Part shown: in pieces, positions 16,578 to 24,413 of the stretch
How positions within the stretch are numbered: position 1 is the first letter of the stretch
Layout of the letters: each line of letters begins with the position of its first letter
Origin: Desmonostoc muscorum FACHB-395
GTDB lineage: Bacteria > Cyanobacteriota > Cyanobacteriia > Cyanobacteriales > Nostocaceae
DNA length: 37,308 bases
Assembly: GCF_014698035.1 (NCBI RefSeq)
Contig: NZ_JACJSF010000076.1
Location: 1 to 37,308 of the forward strand
Direction: 5' to 3'
Notes under the pieces: model-generated
The model's input: only the letters and a program-made list of their open reading frames with translations
Databases searched by the model: none
What the model was told of the DNA's origin: nothing
Translations under genes and position numbers: made by a program

Positions 16578-16811
16578 ATGTCAACTAAACCACCTCCACC
16601 ACCTCGCAAACCAAGCAAAGGTGAACCCCCTAGCATTAAGGAAACAAAAGATAACTTGGAGAAGCCCGATCCAGGCGAAATTTCTAATCTAAATTTTAAA
16701 GTGCCTGCCGAGTTTAAAAAGGATTTTAAGATTGCGGCTGCGACTTACGGTTGTACCCAAGTCGAGTTATTGCAACGGATTTTTAAATACTGGACAGATA
16801 ATCATGGCTAA
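16578..16811 (+). CDS. Small partition partner (ParG/RHH-like)
   Basis: This 77-residue protein starts 2 bp after parA. Its Pro/Lys-rich flexible N-terminus (STKPPPPPRKPSKGEPP) could be the arm that stimulates ParA. The C-terminal half, LNFKVPAEFKKDFKIAAATY followed by QVELLQRIFKYW, fits a ribbon-helix-helix fold (one beta strand, two helices). The architecture matches ParG-like centromere-binding proteins that also repress their own operon. Likely sites are the TTTCGTT/ACGAAAT repeats on both sides of the operon. Confidence 0.75.
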   Translation: MSTKPPPPPRKPSKGEPPSIKETKDNLEKPDPGEISNLNFKVPAEFKKDFKIAAATYGCTQVELLQRIFKYWTDNHG

Positions 16812-16850
16812 TCGTTATTTCGTTCTTTCGCTAAATCACGAAATAACGAT
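16811..16850. repeat. 13-bp inverted repeat after the parA operon
   Basis: ATCGTTATTTCGT (16811-16823) is a perfect inverted match to ACGAAATAACGAT (16838-16850), with TTTCGCTAAATC between. The same words make up the array upstream of parA (15820-15925), so this is probably a second centromere half or binding site rather than a simple terminator. Confidence 0.65.
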
Positions 16851-16969
16851 GGCGCTCTTAAGTGATGACAGTGATCGCTCTTTTAGCACTTGTAAATACT
16901 CCTTGTTCACGAGGGAGGGCTGAAACCCTTGTTTTTAGTTCATTTCCAAAAGTTTCTGATTTACTGGTA

Positions 16970-17182
16970 ATGAACGAAAACGATAATTTTGTGTTGACAC
17001 CAGGGCGATATGTAGGTATTCCTGATGAAGTGGAGGATGGGGTGAGCTTTGAGGAGAAAATGAGTGAGCTTACAATGGCATTAGGTGAGCAAATGCGAGA
17101 GGGGCAATTGTTAGATGAGGAGATTAAACAGCAATTGTTAAAGGCGGGATTTATCGTTAGTGATGAGTTAGTTGATTTTTAA
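16970..17182 (+). pseudogene. 3' remnant of a type I restriction methyltransferase gene (hsdM-like)
   Basis: The frame MNENDNFVLTPGRYVGIPDE, with EDGVSFEEKMSELTMALGEQ and a final IKQQLLKAGF, reproduces the conserved C-terminus of HsdM type I N6-adenine methyltransferases (LTPGRYVG..., FEEKM...LT..L). Everything upstream, including the catalytic NPPF and SAM-binding region, is absent; an open but unrecognised stretch runs back to 16862. An hsdM gene followed by a small toxin-antitoxin pair is a common arrangement, so this is likely what remains of a lost restriction-modification locus. The ATG at 16970 may be fortuitous. Confidence 0.7.
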
Positions 17183-17192
17183 GGAGATGAAT

Positions 17193-17450
17193 ATGACTCA
17201 AGTTATTTTGAAACAGCTTAATCCCATTGTTATAGAAAAACTAAAACGTCTGGCTCAGAGTCATCAACGGACTTTGGAAGAAGAAATCACATCAATCCTT
17301 GAGGATGTAACGGAAAATACACCGATAATTACATCTAAAAGTAGGGACTGGTCGCCTGGTTTTTTTGAGCAGACTTGTGGTGGTTGGCAGGGGGAATTGT
17401 TAGTTAGAGAGCCTCAGCCAGAAGCACAGGAACGAGAGCCGCTATTATGA
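17193..17450 (+). CDS. vapB: VapB/FitA-type antitoxin
   Basis: This 85-residue protein has an N-terminal RHH-like segment (TQVILKQLNPIVIEKLKRLA, RTLEEEITSILEDV) typical of FitA/VapB-type antitoxins, and a C-terminal tail that would wrap around the toxin. The start at 17193 is preferred because AAGGAG lies 6 nt upstream. Its stop overlaps the toxin start by 4 nt, as expected for coupled toxin-antitoxin pairs. Such antitoxins normally repress their own operon as a complex with the toxin. Confidence 0.8.
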   Translation: MTQVILKQLNPIVIEKLKRLAQSHQRTLEEEITSILEDVTENTPIITSKSRDWSPGFFEQTCGGWQGELLVREPQPEAQEREPLL

Positions 17451-17854
17451 GTTATTTGTTAGATACTAATGCCTGTATTCGGTATCTTAATTCCAGTAAT
17501 AATCCAGTTTTTTATCGCTTAAATTCACTGCCACCAGATGATGTTTTTCTGTGTGATATTGTAAAATTTGAGCTTTATTACGGAGCTTATAAAAGTTCTA
17601 ATAGAGACAAAAATTTGGCAACATTAAAGATATTTTTTGATGAATTTGTTAGCTTACCTTTCGATGGTCAATCGGCAGATATTTGTGGTTATATTCGTTC
17701 TGAATTGAATAAAAAAGGAACACCAATTGGAGTTTATGATTTACAAATTGCTTCAATTGCTCTTGCTAATAATTTGGTGTTGGTAACTCATAATGTGGGA
17801 GAGTTTAGCCGTGTGGAAGGGTTGCAGTATGAAGACTGGGAAGTTGCGGTATGA
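17447..17854 (+). CDS. vapC: VapC-like PIN-domain toxin RNase
   Basis: This 135-residue PIN domain has acidic residues expected for metal binding: D6 in LLDTN, E42 in KFELYYG, D98 in IGVYDLQIAS, with N116 in the THNVGEF motif near the C-terminus. VapC toxins cleave specific RNAs, often initiator tRNA or rRNA, when the labile antitoxin is lost. Together with the overlapping antitoxin this forms a plasmid-addiction or post-restriction module. Its position after the hsdM remnant suggests it was once part of a type I restriction locus. Confidence 0.85.
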   Translation: MSYLLDTNACIRYLNSSNNPVFYRLNSLPPDDVFLCDIVKFELYYGAYKSSNRDKNLATLKIFFDEFVSLPFDGQSADICGYIRSELNKKGTPIGVYDLQIASIALANNLVLVTHNVGEFSRVEGLQYEDWEVAV

Positions 17855-18498
17855 ACTAATAAAAATGCTAACAGATGCCCAGGTAGTCTCAAAATTGCTT
17901 GCAGACTTAATCGCAAGTTAAAAAAGCTAGGAATTGGGAGAAATTTAGGACATCAAACAATTTCGTACTCAATTGGGTTTACCACCAACTGAGTAAATCC
18001 AACCTGATTTCTTAAGTAAATTTCGCAGTCCAACAAATCAAGTCTCGATGCGTTGGGTTGTTTCTCGGATTACAGCAATACCTAACTATGGCTAGGCTTT
18101 AGCAGATAGTACCCCGTCTGCAACATCCAAAATCCAATGCTGAAATCCTTACGTTTGACATCTACTCCATTTCTTGTCCTGCTAGCACTGATGTCTGGCT
18201 CTTCGGACTTAGACCGTTTTGTAGCTTCACTTTTTTTAGCTTACTTTAAATCTACTTCCGCTAAGGTTCGCAACTCGATCAAGAGCGCTGTCATAAGCGG
18301 ACTTTATGATTTAAGCCCCAAACCCTGATTCTCTGGTAAAGAACCATCTCTGCATCGTCATGTAGATTAATAAGCAAAACATAATTCCCAAGTTTTCCAG
18401 CAAACCGTCACGAAAGAATCACGGTTTTAGTCGTATACGCCGGAATCCTTCACTTTGTCGGTGTACCCCTAAGATAGTAATAGTAACTATTCCAGGCT
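17855..18498. other. Intergenic region, probably decayed sequence
   Basis: No gene is recognised. Short open pieces have a coding feel, for example DIKQFRTQLGLPPTE near 17948-17995, but they are broken by stops and match nothing I know. AAACCGT (18402-18408) and ACGGTTT (18421-18427) form a small dyad ahead of the integrase. Confidence 0.5.
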
Positions 18499-19068
18499 AT
18501 GAAAATCGACCGTCACGATCAAGCTAAAATTTTATCATCAAGCGAGATCGTTCAACTATTTACCCACGGTTTTAAAACCGAACGCGATCGCGCTTTATTT
18601 GGCCTGTGCCTTTACTGCGGGTTACGAATCTCTGAAGCTTGCACCATGCACACCAGAGGCGCTTACCGCATCTCTGGAGGTGTGCGGGGGCGGATAACGG
18701 TACGCAAAGAGAATACCAAGGGGAAGGCTGATACGCGCTCTATCCCTGTCTGTGATGAACTTAGAGAAATACTAGAGGCTTATTCATCCCCCAAGGAGTT
18801 TTTATTTCCTGGTCGCTGGGGACGCGGACATATCCACCCAGACTCTGCTGACAAGATTCTCCGGGCTGCGTTTGATGAACTTGATATTGAAGGGGCAAGC
18901 ACCCACAGCTTTCGCCGAACTTGCTTAACTAAAATGCACTTGTCACACGTTCCAACAAAAGTAATTAAGAAAATCTCTGGTCATAAAACATTGGCGGCGT
19001 TAGACCGATATCTTGAAGTCACTGATGAAGATTTGCAGGATGGTGTTAATACATTAAAGTTTCATTGA
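18499..19068 (+). CDS. Small tyrosine recombinase (intact)
   Basis: This 189-residue enzyme consists of only the catalytic domain: R43 (YCGLRISEA), a likely K in the KENTKGK beta-hairpin (70-76), H136 and R139 (HSFRR), H162 (SGHKTLAALDR) and the nucleophile Y171 (RYLEV). It lacks the N-terminal core-binding domain of phage integrases, as in small fim-type invertases and plasmid resolvases. It could resolve plasmid multimers or flip a segment. It is the only complete copy of this family here; 265-702 and 7211-7339 are fragments of relatives. Confidence 0.85.
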   Translation: MKIDRHDQAKILSSSEIVQLFTHGFKTERDRALFGLCLYCGLRISEACTMHTRGAYRISGGVRGRITVRKENTKGKADTRSIPVCDELREILEAYSSPKEFLFPGRWGRGHIHPDSADKILRAAFDELDIEGASTHSFRRTCLTKMHLSHVPTKVIKKISGHKTLAALDRYLEVTDEDLQDGVNTLKFH

Positions 19069-19190
19069 AATAGAAAACCATCCCAGGACACCAGGTTGGC
19101 AGTACCAGGTATCGAAAATTAACAACAAACAAATCTCAAAGGTAGCAGAGCTATTTATTCTAGCTAATCGTGGTGTAAGTAGTTGACAAA

Positions 19191-22100
19191 CTAGATTTTG
19201 TGGGGATGTGCTAGTTTTTTATTAATTATTATCTTTCCTTTCCATTCTTTTTGGTGAGCAGTTATTGCAGCAGTCACAACCTGAGCGTTAAATTCTACCC
19301 ATCTCGAAACCGCAAAACCATCACCATTATTTCCATCTAACAAACCACCCACGATATATTTTGTATGCCACACTTCTACCCTAACTACCTTATTTGACTT
19401 AGCCTCTCCAAATTCTCTCTCGAATACATTAAATATTGTGTTTAAAATTTCTTTCTTCTCTGGTTTCTTAAATATGCTTAATATATTTACCTTCTTTTTA
19501 CTCACACCTACTTCTAATTTCCACCAATATCTGCCTTCCCATTCATTTTTCAAATACCGTAACTCATTCATAACTAATCTATTTTGAAATATACGGAATA
19601 TAAAAATAAAAGCAAATGGTGAAATATTGTTCATAAGAAAGCCCCAAATAGTGGAAACATATTTACCACACACTTTTTGAAGAAACATTTCATACTCAAT
19701 GAAATTCATATCCAATTGAGGTATTGTTAAATCCAATTGTCCTATTGCTTGAATAAAGCATATTGGTATGAGCAATTCACGAGCAAAATCTTGAATATAT
19801 AGCTGGTCTACTACTTCAACAGAGTCTTCTAGCTTTCTGCTTATACAATAGGCTATTTGTCCCCCAATAATTTTTAGATTTTTTGGGTGATAAAGATTAA
19901 CTATCCACTCAAAGCTCTTCCATTCTTGAGATTTTGGAGGTTTAATACTGCCAAGTACTGCCTGATATTTTTCTTCTTTGATTAAACACGCTAAAAGCAA
20001 TGCAGCACGCAAAGCTCTATTTTCATCTTTATCCCACAGCCAATTAACTAAAGCTTGTAACGCACTGGGAGTACCAATACCCACTAGAGCATCCATAACC
20101 TGATTTATGGAATCATTGTTTACAGCTTTCTTAATTTCAGGCACAGCTATATCGCCCATACGTATCAAGGACTGATCTAGTACTTGGCGAAATTCTATAT
20201 TATCTAAATTTACATACTGTTTAGTTAATAATGTTGCCGCACTTGGTAAGTTAGTTAGAGATAAAACATTTACTGCTGCCTTGCGACGAGTATCTGTTTC
20301 ACTTGTGTTCTCAAGGGTTTCTTTTAAGAAAGTGAACACATCTGTACGTCTTCTATCATCCGCAGCCACAGAAGCAAAGGCATGATTTACTATATTCTCA
20401 TTTCCATCTACTCCTAACTGGGATTTAAAGCTATTAATAATTTCCGAAGCCAATGTCGGATCAACTTCTTGAGCATCAGCCAAACACTCAAAGGCAACAA
20501 CTGGATCTACTGAGCGTACTTCTCTAATTAAATTTGTACTATCTCCAGCTAGTCCACACCAGAGCTTAAGCGTTTCACGCCAAGCATCAGGGTCAGCTTT
20601 AAAACGACTAATTAGACCATCAGCATCGTCTCGTAATTGGCTTGCTGCGAAAAATTCCTGTAAGGTTAAATGTGCAAACTGGTAACGATCACCGCCATCA
20701 ATCTTCAGTAGCAAACCATTACGTTCTATAATTTCCGACAGAATGGATCTGGTACAGTCAGGTTGAAGATTGAGATTAGGGAGTATTTTTGTCACTTCTA
20801 ATTCAACAGTTCTATAATCTACGCTGCGACGGTCTTGCCCTTGTTGGTTAGCATTGTCTTGAAAGAAAAGTGCTAGGTGTTGAAGTATAGATTTTTTATC
20901 ACGCGCTTGAAACTGGTTGCGTTCTTGATGCCATTGTTCTAATAAAACATCTGTTGCTTTTCGATAAAACTCTGCCCTTGAACGAGGTAGCTCCGCTTCA
21001 GTATCAGCATAAAGATAGGCAATAATAGTAAGCATTAGTGGATTACGTGCCAGATCCATAATTCGCGGTAGGTAATGCAACGTTTGCATTAGTTGCTCCA
21101 CAGATTTACCTTCTGGCATATCTTCCTGCCACGAAACTAGAAAGTCACGAATCTGTTGGTCATTGAACTCAGCAACTTCTAGTGTCTTCTCAACTGGTTC
21201 ATCAAACTCACCTCTATAGACAGCCGTGCGACAAGTAATAATAACAGGGCATTTTAGATACTTATCCAATAAATTTTTTATTTGGTTAACTACCCGTTCA
21301 CGAGAATCACTATTTACTTCATCAAGACCATCAAACAGCAGTAACAATCTACCTTTATCCAAACTTTCAGAGACAAAATGTTTGGCGTTAGGAAAACCAT
21401 CTCTATCAAAGGCATCCTCTAAATGTTCTTGTATTGTCTTTTCTGAGGAGCTTAATCGGTGTAGTTCTAATAAAATTGGTATACATTGGAATTTATTAAA
21501 TACGGTAGACCAACGACCGTCAGCGTAGCAAAGAGCAATATGCTTTAGTAGCATTGTTTTACCGGAACCCGGAGACCCTTTAACCATAAGTCGGCGATGC
21601 TTAGTAATAGCTTGGAAGGCATCAATTAACTCGCGGTCGCTACCACCTGTGACTTTGAGTGGAACATATATATCTTTTAGGTTTAGAGGTCTATCAGGTC
21701 GAAACGAAATTTTTAACTTTTCGTACTTATGCTTTAGTTCTTCCTTATAACGTTTCAGTGCAACACCTTGTAGTAGTTGAATTCCTGATAGTTTGCCATA
21801 GATTTGATTTCCTACAGCTTCAAAAAAGCTACTGACCCATTTTGTTAAAGTATCTTTAAAAATTAAGGCAAAAAACAGAACTATAGCAACTGACCAACCA
21901 GTTCCAGGCTTCAGTTGCTCCCATAAGTTATTCTTTTTTGCTTCTGCTAGCTTAGTATATTCATCATCATATATTTGCAAAATTTCATTCTCTTTTAAGC
22001 CTGGGAATTCTTTACCGTAACGCTTAACAGCATAGTCATTTCGTCTTGGGATATCGTTTTCTACATCACTCTTAGCTAGTTCACGAATTACAGTACGAGG

Positions 22101-22298
22101 GTTAGGAGTAGGAGTCTGAGAATAACTTGGAACTGTACGAGGGGTAGGAGTCTGAGAATAACTTGGAACTGCTGAGATAGAAACCAGTAACCACAAAGTT
22201 AAAGTAAAAAGAAGTACATATAAGTGTCTATTGTTTAAAGCCTTTCTTGGTAATTTAAATCCCCTGAGATTCTGCCGAAGTCTTGCCATATATCTCAT
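19191..22298 (-). CDS. Membrane-anchored NACHT NTPase with HEAT-like C-terminus
   Basis: The 1035-residue protein starts with a hydrophobic segment (27-45, LYVLLFTLTLWLLVSIS), then a direct repeat of PSYSQTPTP, and a second membrane segment (134-148). The NACHT domain follows, with Walker A GSPGSGKT (241-248), Walker B LLLLFDGLDEV (318-328) and the ITCRTAVYRGEF sensor. A winged-helix-like YQFAHLTLQEFFAASQL comes next, then alpha-helical HEAT-like repeats (about 620-790) and a C-terminal region I do not recognise. The two N-terminal segments could place the stretch between them outside the membrane. It follows cassette 2 after 187 bp and may be co-transcribed. Its family fits STAND/NLR-type defence or signalling NTPases; the ligand is unknown. 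Confidence 0.85.
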   Translation of the reverse strand: MRYMARLRQNLRGFKLPRKALNNRHLYVLLFTLTLWLLVSISAVPSYSQTPTPRTVPSYSQTPTPNPRTVIRELAKSDVENDIPRRNDYAVKRYGKEFPGLKENEILQIYDDEYTKLAEAKKNNLWEQLKPGTGWSVAIVLFFALIFKDTLTKWVSSFFEAVGNQIYGKLSGIQLLQGVALKRYKEELKHKYEKLKISFRPDRPLNLKDIYVPLKVTGGSDRELIDAFQAITKHRRLMVKGSPGSGKTMLLKHIALCYADGRWSTVFNKFQCIPILLELHRLSSSEKTIQEHLEDAFDRDGFPNAKHFVSESLDKGRLLLLFDGLDEVNSDSRERVVNQIKNLLDKYLKCPVIITCRTAVYRGEFDEPVEKTLEVAEFNDQQIRDFLVSWQEDMPEGKSVEQLMQTLHYLPRIMDLARNPLMLTIIAYLYADTEAELPRSRAEFYRKATDVLLEQWHQERNQFQARDKKSILQHLALFFQDNANQQGQDRRSVDYRTVELEVTKILPNLNLQPDCTRSILSEIIERNGLLLKIDGGDRYQFAHLTLQEFFAASQLRDDADGLISRFKADPDAWRETLKLWCGLAGDSTNLIREVRSVDPVVAFECLADAQEVDPTLASEIINSFKSQLGVDGNENIVNHAFASVAADDRRRTDVFTFLKETLENTSETDTRRKAAVNVLSLTNLPSAATLLTKQYVNLDNIEFRQVLDQSLIRMGDIAVPEIKKAVNNDSINQVMDALVGIGTPSALQALVNWLWDKDENRALRAALLLACLIKEEKYQAVLGSIKPPKSQEWKSFEWIVNLYHPKNLKIIGGQIAYCISRKLEDSVEVVDQLYIQDFARELLIPICFIQAIGQLDLTIPQLDMNFIEYEMFLQKVCGKYVSTIWGFLMNNISPFAFIFIFRIFQNRLVMNELRYLKNEWEGRYWWKLEVGVSKKKVNILSIFKKPEKKEILNTIFNVFEREFGEAKSNKVVRVEVWHTKYIVGGLLDGNNGDGFAVSRWVEFNAQVVTAAITAHQKEWKGKIIINKKLAHPHKI

Positions 22299-22485
22299 GA
22301 ATATAGATAAAAATTTACGCTTTAGGGTACATACAACATGAGTATGTGGTTTTCGAGATAAAAAATCAAGTTTGGGTAAAAACTGCCATAGATGCGGTGA
22401 AATGTTCTGGGGGTAATTATCTTTATTTTGAGGTTGTCAACAGGTTTTGACTATGACTCTCTCCGCGTGAGTTGGTTGTATTTTT

Positions 22486-24354
22486 TTAATTGCGCTTGAA
22501 CTCCATTTTTGCGAAGTGGTCTTGCAGTAGTTTGTGGATGAAGCGGTAGCGTCCACCAACACGTTGAAGGAATAATCGCTCGGTGCAGTAGTCGAGGAAA
22601 CGGGCGTAGTTCCAGGGGATGTAACCGTTGAAGTAGAGGATGAGGCGTAGGGTGAAGTGTTGAAGGCACGTTATACCGCCAAAAGCCAGCCCTCCCATTA
22701 GTACTCCAATTAGTACTCCAAACAGCCCAAAACTCAGCCCAGCAATTAGCCCAAAAATCAACCCAAAAATCAGTCCTAAAATCAACCCTAAAAAAACAGC
22801 ATTGGATGCAGATTTCCAAATACCTTGATTAGTAATTTTTTTGTTTTCTATAGCTGGGTCAGACTCCCCATAAATCAGCCCAATAACCAGCCCAGAAATC
22901 AGCCCAAAACTTAGCCCAGAAATCAGCCCAGCAATCAGCCCAGAAATCATATTCTCTTTATTTATTTTTAAAAAAATAATTTTATCCTTCAGCTCTATTT
23001 TGTTAGAAAGCCCAAAAAGCAGTCCTCCAATCAATCCATAAAACAGCCCATAAATCCCATAAATCAGCCCAAAGCTCAGTCCTAAAAGTCCCCAAATCAG
23101 CCCTAAACTCAGCCCTAAGCTCAGTCCTCCAATCAGATAATAGCTATTTTTTTGAGTTTTGCTAATTAAGCAATTAGGTTGCATTTCTTCAATAAAGAAC
23201 TCCGTTTTCGATTCTTGTTGCATTTTTTGAGCTAACCATACTAGCCAAAATTGTGCGTCTTTAATATTAGGTAGTTTGTTCTTAAAATACGCCCTACTGT
23301 AAATATCCCGTGTCAACATCCGCCCTATATAGGCATTTAGCAAATACTGAATCCGGTCGGCTGTAGAGTCCAAACGCTGCCATTGTTCAACAGCTATCTC
23401 TTGAGATGCTAGAACAGTAACGCTAAGTAGTAATGGAGTCTTGACTAACTCTAGTAGCTCTACGTCACTACTGATAGTAGACCACAGTTCTGTATATTTA
23501 ATAGAAGTTAGATAATCACAAATTTGATTGTTAGTTAAAGGCTGTAAGTAAATAGCACCGTTAAGTTGCAGTTGAGTAGCGTAGTTACTATATTCCTCAC
23601 TCCGACTACAAACAACTAGATAAAGCGGTCTAGTTTCGCTTTCTAAAAACTGATTAATTGCGTAAACACAAAGTTCTTGACGTTGTGGCTCAAGTTCATC
23701 TAAACCATCAAGCAATGGTAGTAATTGTTGATTATCTAGCCACTCTTTACCAAGTTTGATTGGAACACCATATTTAGATTTAAGTTCAGCCACTAACCAA
23801 TCAGTTAGAGGTTGTCGGTCATCTTTCCATGAGGACAGGCTGAATAAAACGGGAACGGGATAATCAGACTGTTCTTCTGCACGACTAACTAAAGCTTGAG
23901 CCAGTTCTAATTGTGTGGTTGTCTTTCCGCTTCCTGGCGCACCCAATATTAACAGTTTTCCCGCAATTTCTTGGGAGTCAAAAACTTGCAAAATTGTTGT
24001 GGTGTCTGGTAGCGGTTCAGCAGGCTTTAAGCCAATTTTTATCTCTGCATCCCAAGGGCGCTTTACTTGTTGCGGTTGCGACTCCTTGCCCAGATTAATT
24101 AGCACAGCATTGTGTAGAGATTGCCTTAACCGTGCTGTAACTTCTTCCTTGACTGCGGCTAATAGTATGCGTTGATTCTTTGGTCTAGCAGGGTCGCCTA
24201 CTGGTGTTGTTGTCTGCTGCCCAAAGAAAACATTCCAAATATCACCGCCGATTCTCTGAGCATTTACTGTTTCAGCATTAATTAACCCACCACCAAACTG
24301 AGAATTGGGTAAGTCGTTATTGATGACTTTCTTTGGATCTTGTGACTCTGGCAT
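22486..24354 (-). CDS. NACHT NTPase with membrane domain (cassette 2)
   Basis: This 622-residue paralogue of the protein at 1461-3713 has Walker A GAPGSGKT (138-145), Walker B LLPLLDGLDEL (about 212-222), a shorter run of Gly-Leu-Ile membrane segments (about 400-560) and the same C-terminus (RFIHKLLQDHFA). The key difference is the N-terminus. Residues 17-41 carry FGGGLINAETVNAQRIGG in place of the NTGGGNYNERIE motif of cassette 1. That variant recurs in its own upstream partner at 24414-26510. The gap to the partner is 59 bp. From about residue 45 onwards, up to the membrane region, the two NACHT proteins are very similar. Confidence 0.85.
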   Translation of the reverse strand: MPESQDPKKVINNDLPNSQFGGGLINAETVNAQRIGGDIWNVFFGQQTTTPVGDPARPKNQRILLAAVKEEVTARLRQSLHNAVLINLGKESQPQQVKRPWDAEIKIGLKPAEPLPDTTTILQVFDSQEIAGKLLILGAPGSGKTTTQLELAQALVSRAEEQSDYPVPVLFSLSSWKDDRQPLTDWLVAELKSKYGVPIKLGKEWLDNQQLLPLLDGLDELEPQRQELCVYAINQFLESETRPLYLVVCSRSEEYSNYATQLQLNGAIYLQPLTNNQICDYLTSIKYTELWSTISSDVELLELVKTPLLLSVTVLASQEIAVEQWQRLDSTADRIQYLLNAYIGRMLTRDIYSRAYFKNKLPNIKDAQFWLVWLAQKMQQESKTEFFIEEMQPNCLISKTQKNSYYLIGGLSLGLSLGLIWGLLGLSFGLIYGIYGLFYGLIGGLLFGLSNKIELKDKIIFLKINKENMISGLIAGLISGLSFGLISGLVIGLIYGESDPAIENKKITNQGIWKSASNAVFLGLILGLIFGLIFGLIAGLSFGLFGVLIGVLMGGLAFGGITCLQHFTLRLILYFNGYIPWNYARFLDYCTERLFLQRVGGRYRFIHKLLQDHFAKMEFKRN

Positions 24355-24413
24355 GGGTTAAATTGGGGCGTTATTTTTTTCAGTATTTATATAATGTCTT
24401 CACTAAAAGCTAG

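Noticed and set aside
18137..18328. Possible 63-codon gene before the integrase
   Set aside because: A hydrophobic then Ser-rich frame without recognisable features; the region looks decayed.
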